Source of the DNA: Camelimonas fluminis
GTDB lineage: Bacteria; Pseudomonadota; Alphaproteobacteria; Rhizobiales; Beijerinckiaceae
Direction: 5' to 3'
Assembly: GCF_014656355.1 (NCBI RefSeq)
Contig: NZ_BNCG01000017.1
Span: forward strand, 36,881 to 78,440
Length of the DNA: 41,560 bases
Shown: positions 7,493 through 15,609 of the stretch, in pieces
Layout: each line of letters starts with the position of its first letter
How positions within the stretch are numbered: the first letter of the stretch is position 1
The notes under the pieces: model-generated
Seen by the model: only the letters and a program-made list of their open reading frames with translations
Databases searched by the model: none
What the model was told of the DNA's origin: nothing
Program-made: the position numbers and the translations under genes

Positions 7493-8749
7493 TCAAAACT
7501 CGATGATTACCAGGCCATCAGCGCCCGGTTTGCCGCTGTATCCACTGGCTGCGCCGCCGCCTCCGCCGCCAGGATAAGACGCTCCTGTGCCTTGCGTGAC
7601 AGTGATGGCTGAGTTTGTTGTGCCATAGGAGCCCCCGCCACCTGATCCCGTTGGCGTTGACCCAAAAGGAGATGCGTTGGCGGCAAACATCCCATCCACG
7701 CCCCAGCCAGCGCCGGAGCTTGAGCCCTGCGTCATTGACGCCGTGCCATAGGTGGTGCCAGAGCCGCCATTGCCGCCGCCACCGCCAGTGGCCGTGGCAA
7801 GCGCGCCAACCGAGCTTGATCCGCCCGCGGCTCCGTTGAGCGGCGACCCCGTACCAGTGCCACCGATGCCGCCAGCCCCCACGGTGATGGGGATCACCTG
7901 CCCAGGCGTGACGTTGATCGTCGCCTCTCGGTAGCCACCACCGTTGCCGCCCGCGCCACCGGAGGTTGTGCTTGTCGATCCGCCGCCGCCCCCGCCAGCG
8001 GCCCAAATTCGCACTTTGATGCGGGTGACGCCCGCCGGGACCGTCCAGTTGACCGTTCCCGGCGAGAAAAACATTTGCACGCCCGTTGCCGGGATAAAGA
8101 CGCTCATCAGACCCGATACCTGGAATGACGTCCCGTCGTAGACAAAATCAAGGATGGCCCCGGCAACGAGGTCATTGGCTGCCAAGGCCGTGCCGTCAGC
8201 ACGGGTGATGGCCTTTGCCCCCAAACCATTGACGTTGAGGGTCACGGCGCCGGTATTGTTGGCTGCAACCTTGATCCGGATTGGAGCCCCTGTGAGAGCC
8301 GCATAACTGGCTGGCGCGGGATCAAGCGTCACCGTCAGGGCGTTGGCCGTGCCGGCGGCGATGGCATAGTTCCATTTCCCGGACTGGACTGCTGGCGCGA
8401 TGGTTTTGGGGCTGATGACCTTATTTGCCAGCGTGGCGGCCAGCACTTCGGCTGCTGTCGCGAACGGCAGGCTTCCGACAGCGGTAGCTGCAATCGCCAG
8501 CGCAAAATTCTCCTCGAAGGTGTCGACGTCGCCGTTGTCGAGTACGTCCTCACCTGAGTTATTGGCCGTGTACTGCCCGACCATCGCGGCCACAAAGGCA
8601 GCCTGCCTCCAGACCTTGTTGAGTTGCTCGGACTGGGCAACCCCTGAGACAAAGCCGCCCGCCCTCGCCGTCAACCCAGCATACGCTGCCTGTGTCATCA
8701 CGTTGGCGCTTGGGGCCACCGCGAACGGCAGCAACTCGTTAATCGCCAT
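7493..8749 (-). CDS. Tail fibre with glycine-rich adhesin tip
   Basis: The protein has 418 residues. Residues 1-100 look like a fibre base (EQLNKVWRQAAFVAAMVGQYTANN). Residues 100-210 resemble phage fibre beta domains (APIRIKVAANNTGAVTLNVNGLG). Residues 225-418 form a glycine-rich domain introduced by TVPAGVTRIKVRIWAAGGGGGG and ended by GADGLVIIEF, the polyglycine-II adhesin type used by many phages for receptor binding. The start has GGAGG 8 nt upstream. A perfect terminator-like hairpin stands 15 nt before the start. The Gly-rich coding makes long shadow frames in other phases. Confidence 0.88.
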   Translation of the reverse strand: MAINELLPFAVAPSANVMTQAAYAGLTARAGGFVSGVAQSEQLNKVWRQAAFVAAMVGQYTANNSGEDVLDNGDVDTFEENFALAIAATAVGSLPFATAAEVLAATLANKVISPKTIAPAVQSGKWNYAIAAGTANALTVTLDPAPASYAALTGAPIRIKVAANNTGAVTLNVNGLGAKAITRADGTALAANDLVAGAILDFVYDGTSFQVSGLMSVFIPATGVQMFFSPGTVNWTVPAGVTRIKVRIWAAGGGGGGSTSTTSGGAGGNGGGYREATINVTPGQVIPITVGAGGIGGTGTGSPLNGAAGGSSSVGALATATGGGGGNGGSGTTYGTASMTQGSSSGAGWGVDGMFAANASPFGSTPTGSGGGGSYGTTNSAITVTQGTGASYPGGGGGGAASGYSGKPGADGLVIIEF

Positions 8750-8763
8750 TCAAGGCCTCCAAT

Positions 8764-8784
8764 AAAAAAGCGCCCAAAGGGCGC
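8764..8784 (-). terminator. Intrinsic terminator-like hairpin before tail-fibre block
   Basis: Read leftward: perfect stem GCGCCC-TTT-GGGCGC followed by six T; the T-run ends 15 nt before ATG 8749. Confidence 0.8.
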
Positions 8785-8814
8785 TGGGAATAGTTGTCGA
8801 GGTGGTTCTGGGGT

Positions 8815-9480
8815 TCAGGCGGGGACGCCCCATGCTCCGGCATCAAATCCCGTCAGATATGGGCTGCTGGAATCGAACCCGAACATGGGACCGCCATCGA
8901 TTGACGTGATGTCATAGTAGGCGATCCGGACACCTTCCGGCTTCAGCGGGATATATCCTCCCGCCAGGATCGCGAGAAACAGAGCGTTTGGAACCGCGCC
9001 CGACACTCCAATGGTCATGGTCATGTCGTGGTTGTCCTGGACGAAGACGAGTGTTCCGGTCCCTTCGAACATGATGTCGAATGCGCGCTTCGCTCCCGGA
9101 ACCGTCCCATCCCACGAGTTGGCGGCAATCTTTGCGCGGAGCAGCAGCCGGTAGTTATCGTCGTCAAGCGCCGTCAGGCCGGTGGTCGGATCGTATTTCC
9201 CCTGCCAGACGCCCTGATCGAACCCGAGGCCGGAAAGATCGAACGAGAACCAGACATTCTCCAGATCGAGTTCGATGTAGCGCGAACGACCGACCCATTC
9301 GCCAACGACGTCCAGCTGCACCCCAACCGCATCATCAAGGTCGAAGTCCTGCGGCATATGCCCCAGGAATGCCTGGCCGCCCGCCAATGGAGTGACCAGC
9401 GCTTCGACCGTGGCGGTGAACCTCGGCTGGCCGCGGTGGAAGCTGGTGATGAGGCCAAGGTAATCTTCGACCGTCGCCAT
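8815..9480 (-). CDS. DUF2612-like baseplate/tail protein
   Basis: The 221-residue protein starts MATVEDYLGLITSFHRGQPRF and contains FDLDDAVGVQLDVVGEWVGRSR followed by DDNYRLLLRAKIAANSWDGT. This is the DUF2612 signature, functionally like gpI-type baseplate proteins of contractile phages that link baseplate to fibres. It lies one base after the J-like gene and just before the fibre genes, as expected. Confidence 0.87.
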   Translation of the reverse strand: MATVEDYLGLITSFHRGQPRFTATVEALVTPLAGGQAFLGHMPQDFDLDDAVGVQLDVVGEWVGRSRYIELDLENVWFSFDLSGLGFDQGVWQGKYDPTTGLTALDDDNYRLLLRAKIAANSWDGTVPGAKRAFDIMFEGTGTLVFVQDNHDMTMTIGVSGAVPNALFLAILAGGYIPLKPEGVRIAYYDITSIDGGPMFGFDSSSPYLTGFDAGAWGVPA

Positions 9481-9481
9481 C

Positions 9482-10651
9482 TCAGACCACCGTCAGGATC
9501 ACATTCGAAACGTCGCCCGACGCCACCTCATTGAAAGCGATTGCCACGTCAGCCGCGGTTGGCGGGTCGCCGTCCCGCGCCATCGTCATCGACATGATTT
9601 CAAATGTCGCACCGCCCGGACTGGAGGGCAGATTCGCGGGGACGTAGGCGCGCGTCAGAAACACGCTCGCGCCAATGGACAATGCGTTGGTCCAGTCCGC
9701 CAATGCCTGCCGGATCGCGTCCTGAACGCCCGTCGTAAACCCTGGCAGCGCGCGGACGGTCAGTGCGTAGGTCACGGGGACAAGCGTCGGCCGGAAGAAA
9801 TGGATCGCATGTCGGATACCATACACATCGACGGATGACTGCTCTGTCGTTCCGTAGGTGCCGGCGCCCGGTGTTTTCTTGGCGAGTATGGCATCGGCAA
9901 TCGCCTGTGCGTCGCCGCCCTCAACCACCATTGCGATCGAATGGGACGGGACGCCGTTCGCGTCCGTGAGAGACGTGTCGTTCTCATAGGCCGCATAACG
10001 GGTGACGCCTTGAAGCGACGCGACCGCTCCAATCATCCCATCGAGGACCGTCAGCGATGGCAGGGCCGTTGACACCGTCTGCCGCCGCCGCAACTGGGCG
10101 TCCCGCTCCACTGGCGCCCCCATGGTCGCAGCCAGTGGGTTGGTCACGGATTGCCAGCCGAGCGTCGGAGTGGCGATTGCGTTGATCTCTCCGGCCGCAG
10201 CAGCTACCGCCCCAACCCGCTGCGCAGTCGCGGTGACCGTGATCAATCCTCCTGGCGGGATATTCACCACAGGTGGCAACGCCCACAGATAACCGTTCAC
10301 ATCGCGTGCAAGACCACCCGTGATGGTCGATCCGGACTGTCCCACGATTTCAAGGTCCGCAGACGAGTACGATGGCAGGTTACGGGAGATGCCATTGATC
10401 TTGACTACGCGGGATAAACCGACGCCCTGTGCCGACGACGGCGAAAAGGCGTTGTAGACAGCAACAGCCATGGCGTTGGCATCGTTGATTGCCGCGGCGA
10501 AAATGCCAAGGAGCTGGCCGTCCTGGCTGTCGTTTTCCAGGTAGACGTCCTCGCCGTAAATGCCCCGATATTCCGTCTTCAGATATTCGAGGATCTCCGA
10601 GAAATCCGGCTTGTGAATGCCGGTCGCGTCAATCTCGCAGACAATCGCCAT
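9482..10651 (-). CDS. Baseplate assembly protein J-like
   Basis: The protein has 389 residues with the J/gp47-type N-terminus: FSEILEYLKTEYRGIYGEDVYLENDSQDGQ, then a central region with PLAATMGAPVERDAQLRRRQ and VTRYAAYENDT. In contractile phages this wedge protein connects baseplate hub and fibres. It shares one base (10651) with the gp25-like gene stop and is followed after 1 bp by the DUF2612 gene. Confidence 0.92.
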   Translation of the reverse strand: MAIVCEIDATGIHKPDFSEILEYLKTEYRGIYGEDVYLENDSQDGQLLGIFAAAINDANAMAVAVYNAFSPSSAQGVGLSRVVKINGISRNLPSYSSADLEIVGQSGSTITGGLARDVNGYLWALPPVVNIPPGGLITVTATAQRVGAVAAAAGEINAIATPTLGWQSVTNPLAATMGAPVERDAQLRRRQTVSTALPSLTVLDGMIGAVASLQGVTRYAAYENDTSLTDANGVPSHSIAMVVEGGDAQAIADAILAKKTPGAGTYGTTEQSSVDVYGIRHAIHFFRPTLVPVTYALTVRALPGFTTGVQDAIRQALADWTNALSIGASVFLTRAYVPANLPSSPGGATFEIMSMTMARDGDPPTAADVAIAFNEVASGDVSNVILTVV

Positions 10652-11004
10652 CAGATCGTTCCCTTGACGGTGGCCTGCCCGTAAACAGTGTCGATGGTCG
10701 CCCCGACCGTGAACTGGCGCGTATCGGGATCCACGGTGCTGTAGTAGGCGGCGATGCCGGTCACGCCTGCCGTTCCCAGCATCCGGGCCCGGATCACAGG
10801 GTCACGGAACGGCGCGGTGTACTTTCCGAGAACGCGGGTTTTCCAGGGGGTGCCATCGGAGGTGTCGAGGAACCATTCGCCAAGCTGAAGGCGCAGACGC
10901 GTCATCACAGCCTGCGCCGGCGCTTCTGGCACGTCGCGCCAGAATGCAGCCTGCCCTCCACCGAAAACCATGTCTCCGTTGGCATCCATCTTGCGATATC
11001 GCAT
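10651..11004 (-). CDS. gp25-like baseplate wedge protein
   Basis: This small protein of 117 residues contains VMTRLRLQLGEWFLDTSDGTPW and DPVIRARMLGTAGVTGI, the pattern of phage lysozyme-like gp25/W wedge proteins that form the sheath-initiating part of the baseplate. It is longer at the N-terminus than the minimal family. GGAG precedes the ATG. Order spike-gp25-J is standard for this phage group. Confidence 0.88.
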   Translation of the reverse strand: MRYRKMDANGDMVFGGGQAAFWRDVPEAPAQAVMTRLRLQLGEWFLDTSDGTPWKTRVLGKYTAPFRDPVIRARMLGTAGVTGIAAYYSTVDPDTRQFTVGATIDTVYGQATVKGTI

Positions 11005-11006
11005 TG

Positions 11007-11681
11007 TCAGGCTCCGACCGGCTTGCCCGAATTGCCGCCGCCGGGCTGCACGTTGTTGTGGATGTGATTCAGGAAACTGATTCCATTCACGAACAGGTCG
11101 CCGGTGACGTGTAAATCACCGCTCCCGCCATCCATGGAGATGCCCTTGGCGCCCTTCACGGACACAGCCTGGTCAGTGTCGAGGGACAGCCCGCCTGCCC
11201 CATCGAGCGTGAAGCTTGTTTTTCCATCGTCCGTCCGGAGCTGGGTTGCCGACCCGCTGACGTTCTCAGGCAAACTGGCCTGATGCCTGATGCCGACATG
11301 TGCAACAGCGTCGGCAAGGTCGAGCGATCTGGCGTCAATCTGGTCCTGTGTGCCGCCGGACTGGTTCCATGCGTCCGACGATCTCTGGGCGAAGGTCATC
11401 ATCACCGGGTCGCCTGGCTTCACCGGGAAAGTCAGTGTCGTTCCACCGCCCCCCGGAAAAGACACCGGGACCCCGGTGAGCAACGGCAGTTTCACTGTCT
11501 CCGAGGTCCCGTCCGGTTTCCGGATTACACCTTTCATGGACGGCTGTATGTCCATGGTCATGGTCTTTGGGTCGTATTTCACGACCTCACCGAGCATGGC
11601 CGTATGGAGCGACTGACGGAAGCCATCCAGCATGACACGGAGCGCTTCTTCGGGATCGTCACCAAGCTCTTTAAGGTTCAT
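11007..11681 (-). CDS. Gp138-type membrane-puncturing spike
   Basis: The 224-residue protein has an N-terminal OB-fold-type segment (VVKYDPKTMTMDIQPSM, TGVPVSFPGGGG, PVKPGDPVMMTFAQRS). A repetitive beta-helical region follows (FTLDGAGGLSLDTDQAVSVKG AKGISMDG). The C-terminus has an HIH motif (FLNHIHNNVQPG) that in Gp138-like spikes helps coordinate an apical metal ion. It tips the tail tube for membrane penetration. It overlaps the hub gene by 11 bp. Confidence 0.88.
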   Translation of the reverse strand: MNLKELGDDPEEALRVMLDGFRQSLHTAMLGEVVKYDPKTMTMDIQPSMKGVIRKPDGTSETVKLPLLTGVPVSFPGGGGTTLTFPVKPGDPVMMTFAQRSSDAWNQSGGTQDQIDARSLDLADAVAHVGIRHQASLPENVSGSATQLRTDDGKTSFTLDGAGGLSLDTDQAVSVKGAKGISMDGGSGDLHVTGDLFVNGISFLNHIHNNVQPGGGNSGKPVGA

Positions 11682-12615
11682 TGGTCAGTCCGTTTGTGAG
11701 GGGCGCCGGGATCGGATTGTCCGCGGGATTCATGGACTGGAGCACGAGATCGCAATACCAGGGCGGGCCACGGGTATCGCCGATGAACGTTTCGTACATG
11801 ACCTTGTACATGCCATCGGCTGCGATGCCGGGGAGTTGTGGGGCCTTCGCTCCGTCCTCGATCGTCGGACCGCGCAGCGCCTGTTGAACGCTCTTCTGGT
11901 CGATCTTCACCTGACCATTAATGCGGATGTTCGGATTCAGCAGGCAGCGGGCGATGATCCCGCCCATGGTCTGCTCAGGCATGCCGATCAGGCCGGTGTC
12001 GGAGTTGAGGACGAACGCCTTGCCCGGCAACGCCTCGTTGGTTTTGACGATCTGGATTTTCTCGTCCTGGATTGTCCAGAACGTCCCTGTGCTCCGGGCC
12101 AGCACCCGCAGATAATCGCGCGCCATGCCAAACATCGGCCGGGATCGCGGGAACACGGTCTGCCCGAGGTCTGCGACGTGCCCAAGGGTGACGCCGTACT
12201 TCTTGAACGCCTCGGAGATCGCCTGCAGCGTGTCCTTGTGGGTGTGCCCGGCGGCGAGCGTCTTGTTCACCACGGCGTAGTTGTAGGCCTGGTCCCCGTC
12301 CGCTGCCATGACGTCCAGATAAGTGTCGACGGGGTTTTCCCTGCCCTTGCGCCACTGCTTCACATTGCCGGTGAAAATGACGCCGAAATCGCTCTCGTCC
12401 TCATATCCTGCCTTCAGGACGATCTTCGTGAATTCCTTCTGGATGCGGTTCGCGGTGTCGTCGGACAGATTGTAAATGCGGATGCGGGCAAACCCCGGCG
12501 TCTGCATCGGGTATTTGCAGACTTCGAACCTGATGCGGAATTCGGACAGCTCCAGCCCGTTTCCCCCGCTGTCGCCAACGATCAGGGAGCACTTGCGAAT
12601 CCACTGGCGCGCCAT
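11671..12615 (-). CDS. Baseplate hub protein (gp27-like)
   Basis: The protein has 314 residues. The N-terminal part (SEFRIRFEVCKYPMQTPGFARIRIYNLS) and YEDESDFGVIFTGNVKQWRKGRENPVDTYLDV fit the gp27/hub family that joins tube to spike. It lies between the baseplate plug and the spike. ATG at 12615 shares its base with the plug gene stop. Confidence 0.85.
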   Translation of the reverse strand: MARQWIRKCSLIVGDSGGNGLELSEFRIRFEVCKYPMQTPGFARIRIYNLSDDTANRIQKEFTKIVLKAGYEDESDFGVIFTGNVKQWRKGRENPVDTYLDVMAADGDQAYNYAVVNKTLAAGHTHKDTLQAISEAFKKYGVTLGHVADLGQTVFPRSRPMFGMARDYLRVLARSTGTFWTIQDEKIQIVKTNEALPGKAFVLNSDTGLIGMPEQTMGGIIARCLLNPNIRINGQVKIDQKSVQQALRGPTIEDGAKAPQLPGIAADGMYKVMYETFIGDTRGPPWYCDLVLQSMNPADNPIPAPLTNGLTNEP

Positions 12616-12926
12616 CAGCGAACCTCGAAGAACAGCCGGCTAGCGTTGCCAAGATTGTCGAAAGTCGGCTCGGCCTCGGGATCACCGTCCGTCGCGACCC
12701 ACAGTCCGCCGCCGAGCCCCAGGTACGCATATTGCTCGAGCAAATCGGCGCCGGTCACGAGCGGGACGCCCAAGATAATTTGGGTCCCAACCTGGGCGTT
12801 GATGTCCAGCAGCCAGCCGCCCTCGGGGGCATCCGCATAGACAACGCGCATGCGGTATTCGATCCCGGCCAGCATGACGGTAAACTCCTGTGGCGTCGGG
12901 CTGAGCGGGATTTCAAAGAATGCCAT
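12615..12926 (-). CDS. Baseplate plug-like protein
   Basis: This beta-rich small protein of 103 residues starts MAFFEIPLSPTPQEFTVMLAGIEY and contains GGWLLDINAQVGTQIILGVPLVTGADLLEQYAYLG, characteristic of phage baseplate plug proteins (DUF6983-like). It sits between the dit-like protein and the hub and probably closes the central channel. Confidence 0.85.
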   Translation of the reverse strand: MAFFEIPLSPTPQEFTVMLAGIEYRMRVVYADAPEGGWLLDINAQVGTQIILGVPLVTGADLLEQYAYLGLGGGLWVATDGDPEAEPTFDNLGNASRLFFEVR

Positions 12927-12929
12927 CAG

Positions 12930-13493
12930 CTATCCGAGCTTTCCAAAGAACCCGAGGGCGCCGGCGCCGCCACTGAGAATGCTGCCTGACGGCTTCGCCT
13001 GGGGCTGCTTCGTCCCCGTTTCGACGGTAGGCGCCGTTTTCTGCGGCTGGGCATGGTCTTTCTGGGACGCCAGCTTCGTCGTCTGCGTCTCGGCAATGAG
13101 CACCCGACGACACCGGGCCACAACCATCAGCGCATATTCGCTTGCGGCGTCCGTGGTGACCGCCAGCGAACTGATCAGCATGTCGTCGTAGTTGCGCTTG
13201 CCGGTCGAGATGCTGAACGGCTCCCGGCTTTGCTGGAGCGACAGGAGCTCCTGGTAAACCTCCTGCGCGTACCCCTCGTAACCAGCCGTACTGTTGCTCC
13301 AGCCGCAGCGGATTTCGACCTCTTCCGGCCGCTTGAAGGCGTGGTCAGATATCGCCGCGCCCTTCTCAACCGGGTGATCCGTGATGATCAGGTCGTCCCG
13401 GTGGATTTCCTCCAGCACCACGTCAGGCATGATCGTGCCGATGGACCTGCCCTGCTGAATGAAAATGGAGCTGATGGCGTCGAGGATATCCAT
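12930..13493 (-). CDS. Dit-like/LysM-type baseplate protein
   Basis: The 187-residue protein has a Dit-like N-terminal domain: VVLEEIHRDDLIITDHPVEKGAAISDHAFKRPEEVEIRCGWS is the recognised pattern, with STGKRNYDDMLISSLAVTTDAASEYALMVVARCRRV following. The C-terminal 45 residues are Pro/Lys/Thr/Gly-rich and disordered. It is the first gene of the baseplate operon and is preceded by a sigma70-like promoter, a structured RNA element and a terminator-like hairpin. Confidence 0.85.
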   Translation of the reverse strand: MDILDAISSIFIQQGRSIGTIMPDVVLEEIHRDDLIITDHPVEKGAAISDHAFKRPEEVEIRCGWSNSTAGYEGYAQEVYQELLSLQQSREPFSISTGKRNYDDMLISSLAVTTDAASEYALMVVARCRRVLIAETQTTKLASQKDHAQPQKTAPTVETGTKQPQAKPSGSILSGGAGALGFFGKLG

Positions 13494-13523
13494 ACGGCGC
13501 GCGGCCTTTCATATCCCGGAATC

Positions 13524-13547
13524 AAAAAAGCCGACCTGCCGGCCGGC
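13524..13547 (-). terminator. Terminator-like hairpin ending leader RNA element A
   Basis: Read leftward: GCCGGCC-GGCA-GGTCGGC (one G-T pair) followed by six T. It ends 31 nt before the start of the baseplate operon and forms the 3' end of the conserved RNA element. Confidence 0.8.
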
Positions 13548-13649
13548 TTCAGAACGAATTTCTCCAGGGGTGAAGATCAGGTTCGCCGCTCTGGCTTGCT
13601 GACTTCAGGATCGCGGCGTGCGTCTGGCGCAGGGGCCCCGGTCGTCCAT
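13530..13649 (-). ncRNA. Structured leader RNA element A (put-like candidate)
   Basis: This is homologous to element B at 38081-38199, with three conserved parts in the same order and spacing. The first is a core at 13608-13649 (read leftward: ATGGACGACCG..CCCTGCGC..GACGCA..CCGCGATCC), about 35 of 42 positions identical. Next is a block at 13554-13575 (CTTCACCC..GGAGAAA.TCGT), 19 of 22 identical. Last is a terminator hairpin. The core has a small stem TGCG/CGCA whose loop differs between copies (CCAGA versus CTTGA). It lies between a promoter and the baseplate operon, so it would be in the 5' leader. Antitermination site is inference. Confidence 0.7.
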
Positions 13650-13696
13650 ACACTCAGTGGTAGGTCCCGAACGGTCTTCGACCACTGAATTTCGGT

Positions 13697-13725
13697 AAAC
13701 TAACGCGTAACCCCTTGTGGGTCAA
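13697..13725 (-). promoter_or_regulatory. Sigma70-like promoter for the baseplate operon leader
   Basis: Read leftward: TTGACC (13725-13720), 17-bp spacer, TAGTTT (13702-13697). Transcription should start near 13690, about 40 nt before the conserved RNA core. Confidence 0.55.
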
Positions 13726-13842
13726 TCAATGAGACACGGCGCGGGAATATGGATTCGGCCTCAGACTGCTTATACATCACCTACCTACCCAATTGATTCT
13801 CTGATCGAATTTACTGGACCAAGCGGCAAGGAGATTGAGCAC

Positions 13843-14349
13843 ATGAAAGAAGTTGCTGGGCCCGACAATCTCGTGGAACTCACCGCCGATATTGTTTCCG
13901 CTTACGTTGCCAATAACCATTTAAACAGGGAATCCCTTGCAGACCTGATTGGCTCAACACACGATGCTCTCGTCGCGCTGGGGAAACAGGGGCTAGCAAG
14001 TGTGCCAACTCCACAGAAGCCGGTTGTTTCCATTAAGAAATCTGTCACGCCTGACTTCATCATCTGCCTTGAGGATGGCAAGCAGTTCAAATCGCTGAAG
14101 CGCCATTTGCGCGCGGTTTATGGCATGACGCCAGAAGACTACAGGGCCAAGTGGAATTTGCCGCCCGACTATCCGATGGTTGCACCGAACTATTCCGCTT
14201 TTCGCTCATCCCGCGCAAAAGAGATGCGCCTTGGTGCCGAGCGCCGCGCAAAATTCGCTCTTCCACCACGCCCTATGAAGGCAACGACCGAGGAAGAGGC
14301 GACGCCCGCTCCACGCAAACGCGGTGGCCCGCGAAAGAAGCCTGCTTAA
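13843..14349 (+). CDS. Ros/MucR-family transcriptional regulator
   Basis: The 168-residue protein has an N-terminal dimerisation part (LVELTADIVSAYVANNHL) and the core SIKKSVTPDFIICLEDGKQFKSLKRHLRAVYGMTPEDYRAKW, the Ros/MucR zinc-finger-like DNA-binding domain. The second ligand Cys is replaced by Asp (CLED), as in several rhizobial Ml homologues that fold with or without zinc. A basic C-terminal tail (RKRGGPRKKPA) resembles an extra DNA-binding segment. ATG at 13843 is chosen for AAGGAG upstream and homologue-like start; the frame opens at 13717. It is transcribed rightward, against the late genes. Confidence 0.9.
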   Translation: MKEVAGPDNLVELTADIVSAYVANNHLNRESLADLIGSTHDALVALGKQGLASVPTPQKPVVSIKKSVTPDFIICLEDGKQFKSLKRHLRAVYGMTPEDYRAKWNLPPDYPMVAPNYSAFRSSRAKEMRLGAERRAKFALPPRPMKATTEEEATPAPRKRGGPRKKPA

Positions 14350-14409
14350 AAAGGGCACTTCCAGAAGGCCCCGTGCCGAGAACCGATCGGGGGTTGCCGG
14401 CCCGCCAAA

Positions 14410-14520
14410 GTGATACGGGAACTGCAGACGGACTACCTGGCGGAATATGTGGCCGGACGCCTTGGGATAAGCGTCCCCCAGGTCCGGCGGTTGCGTCGCC
14501 GTATCCGGGAGGGCGCATAA
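14410..14520 (+). CDS. Possible tiny helix-turn-helix protein
   Basis: A GTG-started frame of 36 codons encodes IRELQTDYLAEYVAGRLG and then ISVPQVRRLRRRIREGA, a convincing helix-turn-helix-like sequence with a basic second helix. No ribosome site is visible, and the reading frame continues open upstream of the GTG without a better start. It may be a remnant of a larger regulator or a terminase-like HTH. Confidence 0.3.
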   Translation: MIRELQTDYLAEYVAGRLGISVPQVRRLRRRIREGA

Positions 14521-14705
14521 CGCCCAAGGGGCTCTGCGCCAACTGAGATGCCCTGAATGCATCACAATCGGCACCCACTTTGCCCCTGACGGGATGGCGT
14601 CAGGCACCAGTCAATTTGTCTTACAACAACACCGACCGTGGATCAGTTTGGCTTGCTGGCGTTGGCAGCGGGTGCCTCGGCGGGTTTGCGCGTGCGTGCA
14701 GACAG

Positions 14706-14728
14706 AAAAAGCCCCGCCGTAGCGGGGC
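14706..14728 (-). terminator. Intrinsic terminator after the small Gln-rich gene
   Basis: Read leftward: GCCCCGC-TACG-GCGGGGC followed by five T, 69 bp downstream of the stop at 14797. Confidence 0.85.
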
Positions 14729-14796
14729 CTCCCTTCCGGACGACGGGATTTTGGGCTTTGCTGCCCCTCCGTCATCATCCCATCAAGCAATGGCGC

Positions 14797-14991
14797 TCAG
14801 ATGGCCTTCTTTTCCGGTTGGGCCGGAGTCGGAGCCGGAGTCACAAGTGGCGCTTCCTCTTGTGGGGCAGCCTCGCGCTTGTCAGCAGACTTGTCGGCGT
14901 TGTCCTGCTTCATTGGCGGGACATGCTGGCGATCGCTCTGCTGATTGGCTTGATGCGCGCGGGTCTGAGTGTTCTGATTAGTAGATGCCAT
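14797..14991 (-). CDS. Small disordered Gln/Pro-rich hypothetical protein
   Basis: The protein has 64 residues (MASTNQNTQTRAHQANQQSD...), very hydrophilic, with an Asp/Lys/Glu middle and a Pro/Ala C-terminal part. No fold is recognised. An AGGAGG ribosome site 6 nt before the ATG and a perfect terminator downstream argue that it is a real single-gene unit. The upstream 200 bp are AT-rich and could hold its promoter. Confidence 0.7.
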   Translation of the reverse strand: MASTNQNTQTRAHQANQQSDRQHVPPMKQDNADKSADKREAAPQEEAPLVTPAPTPAQPEKKAI

Positions 14992-15192
14992 GTTTCCCTC
15001 CTGGGAACTGGCTACCGGACCGCAGCAAAAGGATAGGGCTGCACGGCCAGAGTGGCGATTTTCCTGCCACCAACAATGTATCTGCGCCAAATGTGGTTTA
15101 TCGATGTCCTTATGAGAGACGAATTAAATTTAAAAAATAGTGGCAATAATTTACAACCATACTTGTATATGTGGCCACTGGGCGGCCTTGCT

Positions 15193-15609
15193 TCAATCAT
15201 ACAGGTAGTGCTTCACCCATTGTGAGCGGGGAATTTCATCGCCCACCGCGTATTTCATCTTGTGCACGTCCATATGGTGAGGGCCGGTCTCACATTCGAA
15301 ACTGAGATGGTACCATTTGCCCTGACTGCGGAACGCCGCGCCCTTGGCAATGATTTTGTTCCCAATCTGAACGTCATTCCTGAACGTGTCAGCCACGACT
15401 TTGTTGACCACAAAACCGGACTGCTCCCTGCTGATCCGCAAGCCAACTTCGGTGCCGCAGACTTCCTCGAGGCGGGTGTCGTATTCGAGACGGTCGAACT
15501 GTGGGCGCAGCCTGGCGTCGTATGCGACGGCAGGATTGCTTTGCAGGGTGAGTGCGACGCTGAGGATAAGAGCCAGCGCCGGAAGGACAGATGAATACCG
15601 TGCAATCAT
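15193..15609 (-). CDS. DUF930-domain exported protein
   Basis: The 138-residue protein has a signal peptide (MIARYSSVLPALALILSVAL..NPAVA) and then LEYDTRLEEVCGTEVGLRI, ..IIAKGAAFRSQGKWYHLSFECE and GDEIPRSQWVKHYLYD. This is the DUF930 pattern, common in Hyphomicrobiales chromosomes as a small periplasmic protein of unknown role. Two Cys (about positions 51 and 105) may form a disulfide. Its presence inside the prophage suggests host-derived cargo (lysogenic conversion) rather than a virion part. Confidence 0.85.
   Translation of the reverse strand: MIARYSSVLPALALILSVALTLQSNPAVAYDARLRPQFDRLEYDTRLEEVCGTEVGLRISREQSGFVVNKVVADTFRNDVQIGNKIIAKGAAFRSQGKWYHLSFECETGPHHMDVHKMKYAVGDEIPRSQWVKHYLYD

Noticed and set aside
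7518-8006. Trp/Arg/Gly-rich leftward frame in the fibre gene
   Set aside because: Shifted reading of the Gly-rich adhesin repeats; not a protein-like composition.
11632-12840. Rightward open frame of 402 codons opposite hub and plug genes
   Set aside because: The leftward strand here codes recognised baseplate proteins with tight overlaps; the opposite frame has no features of its own.
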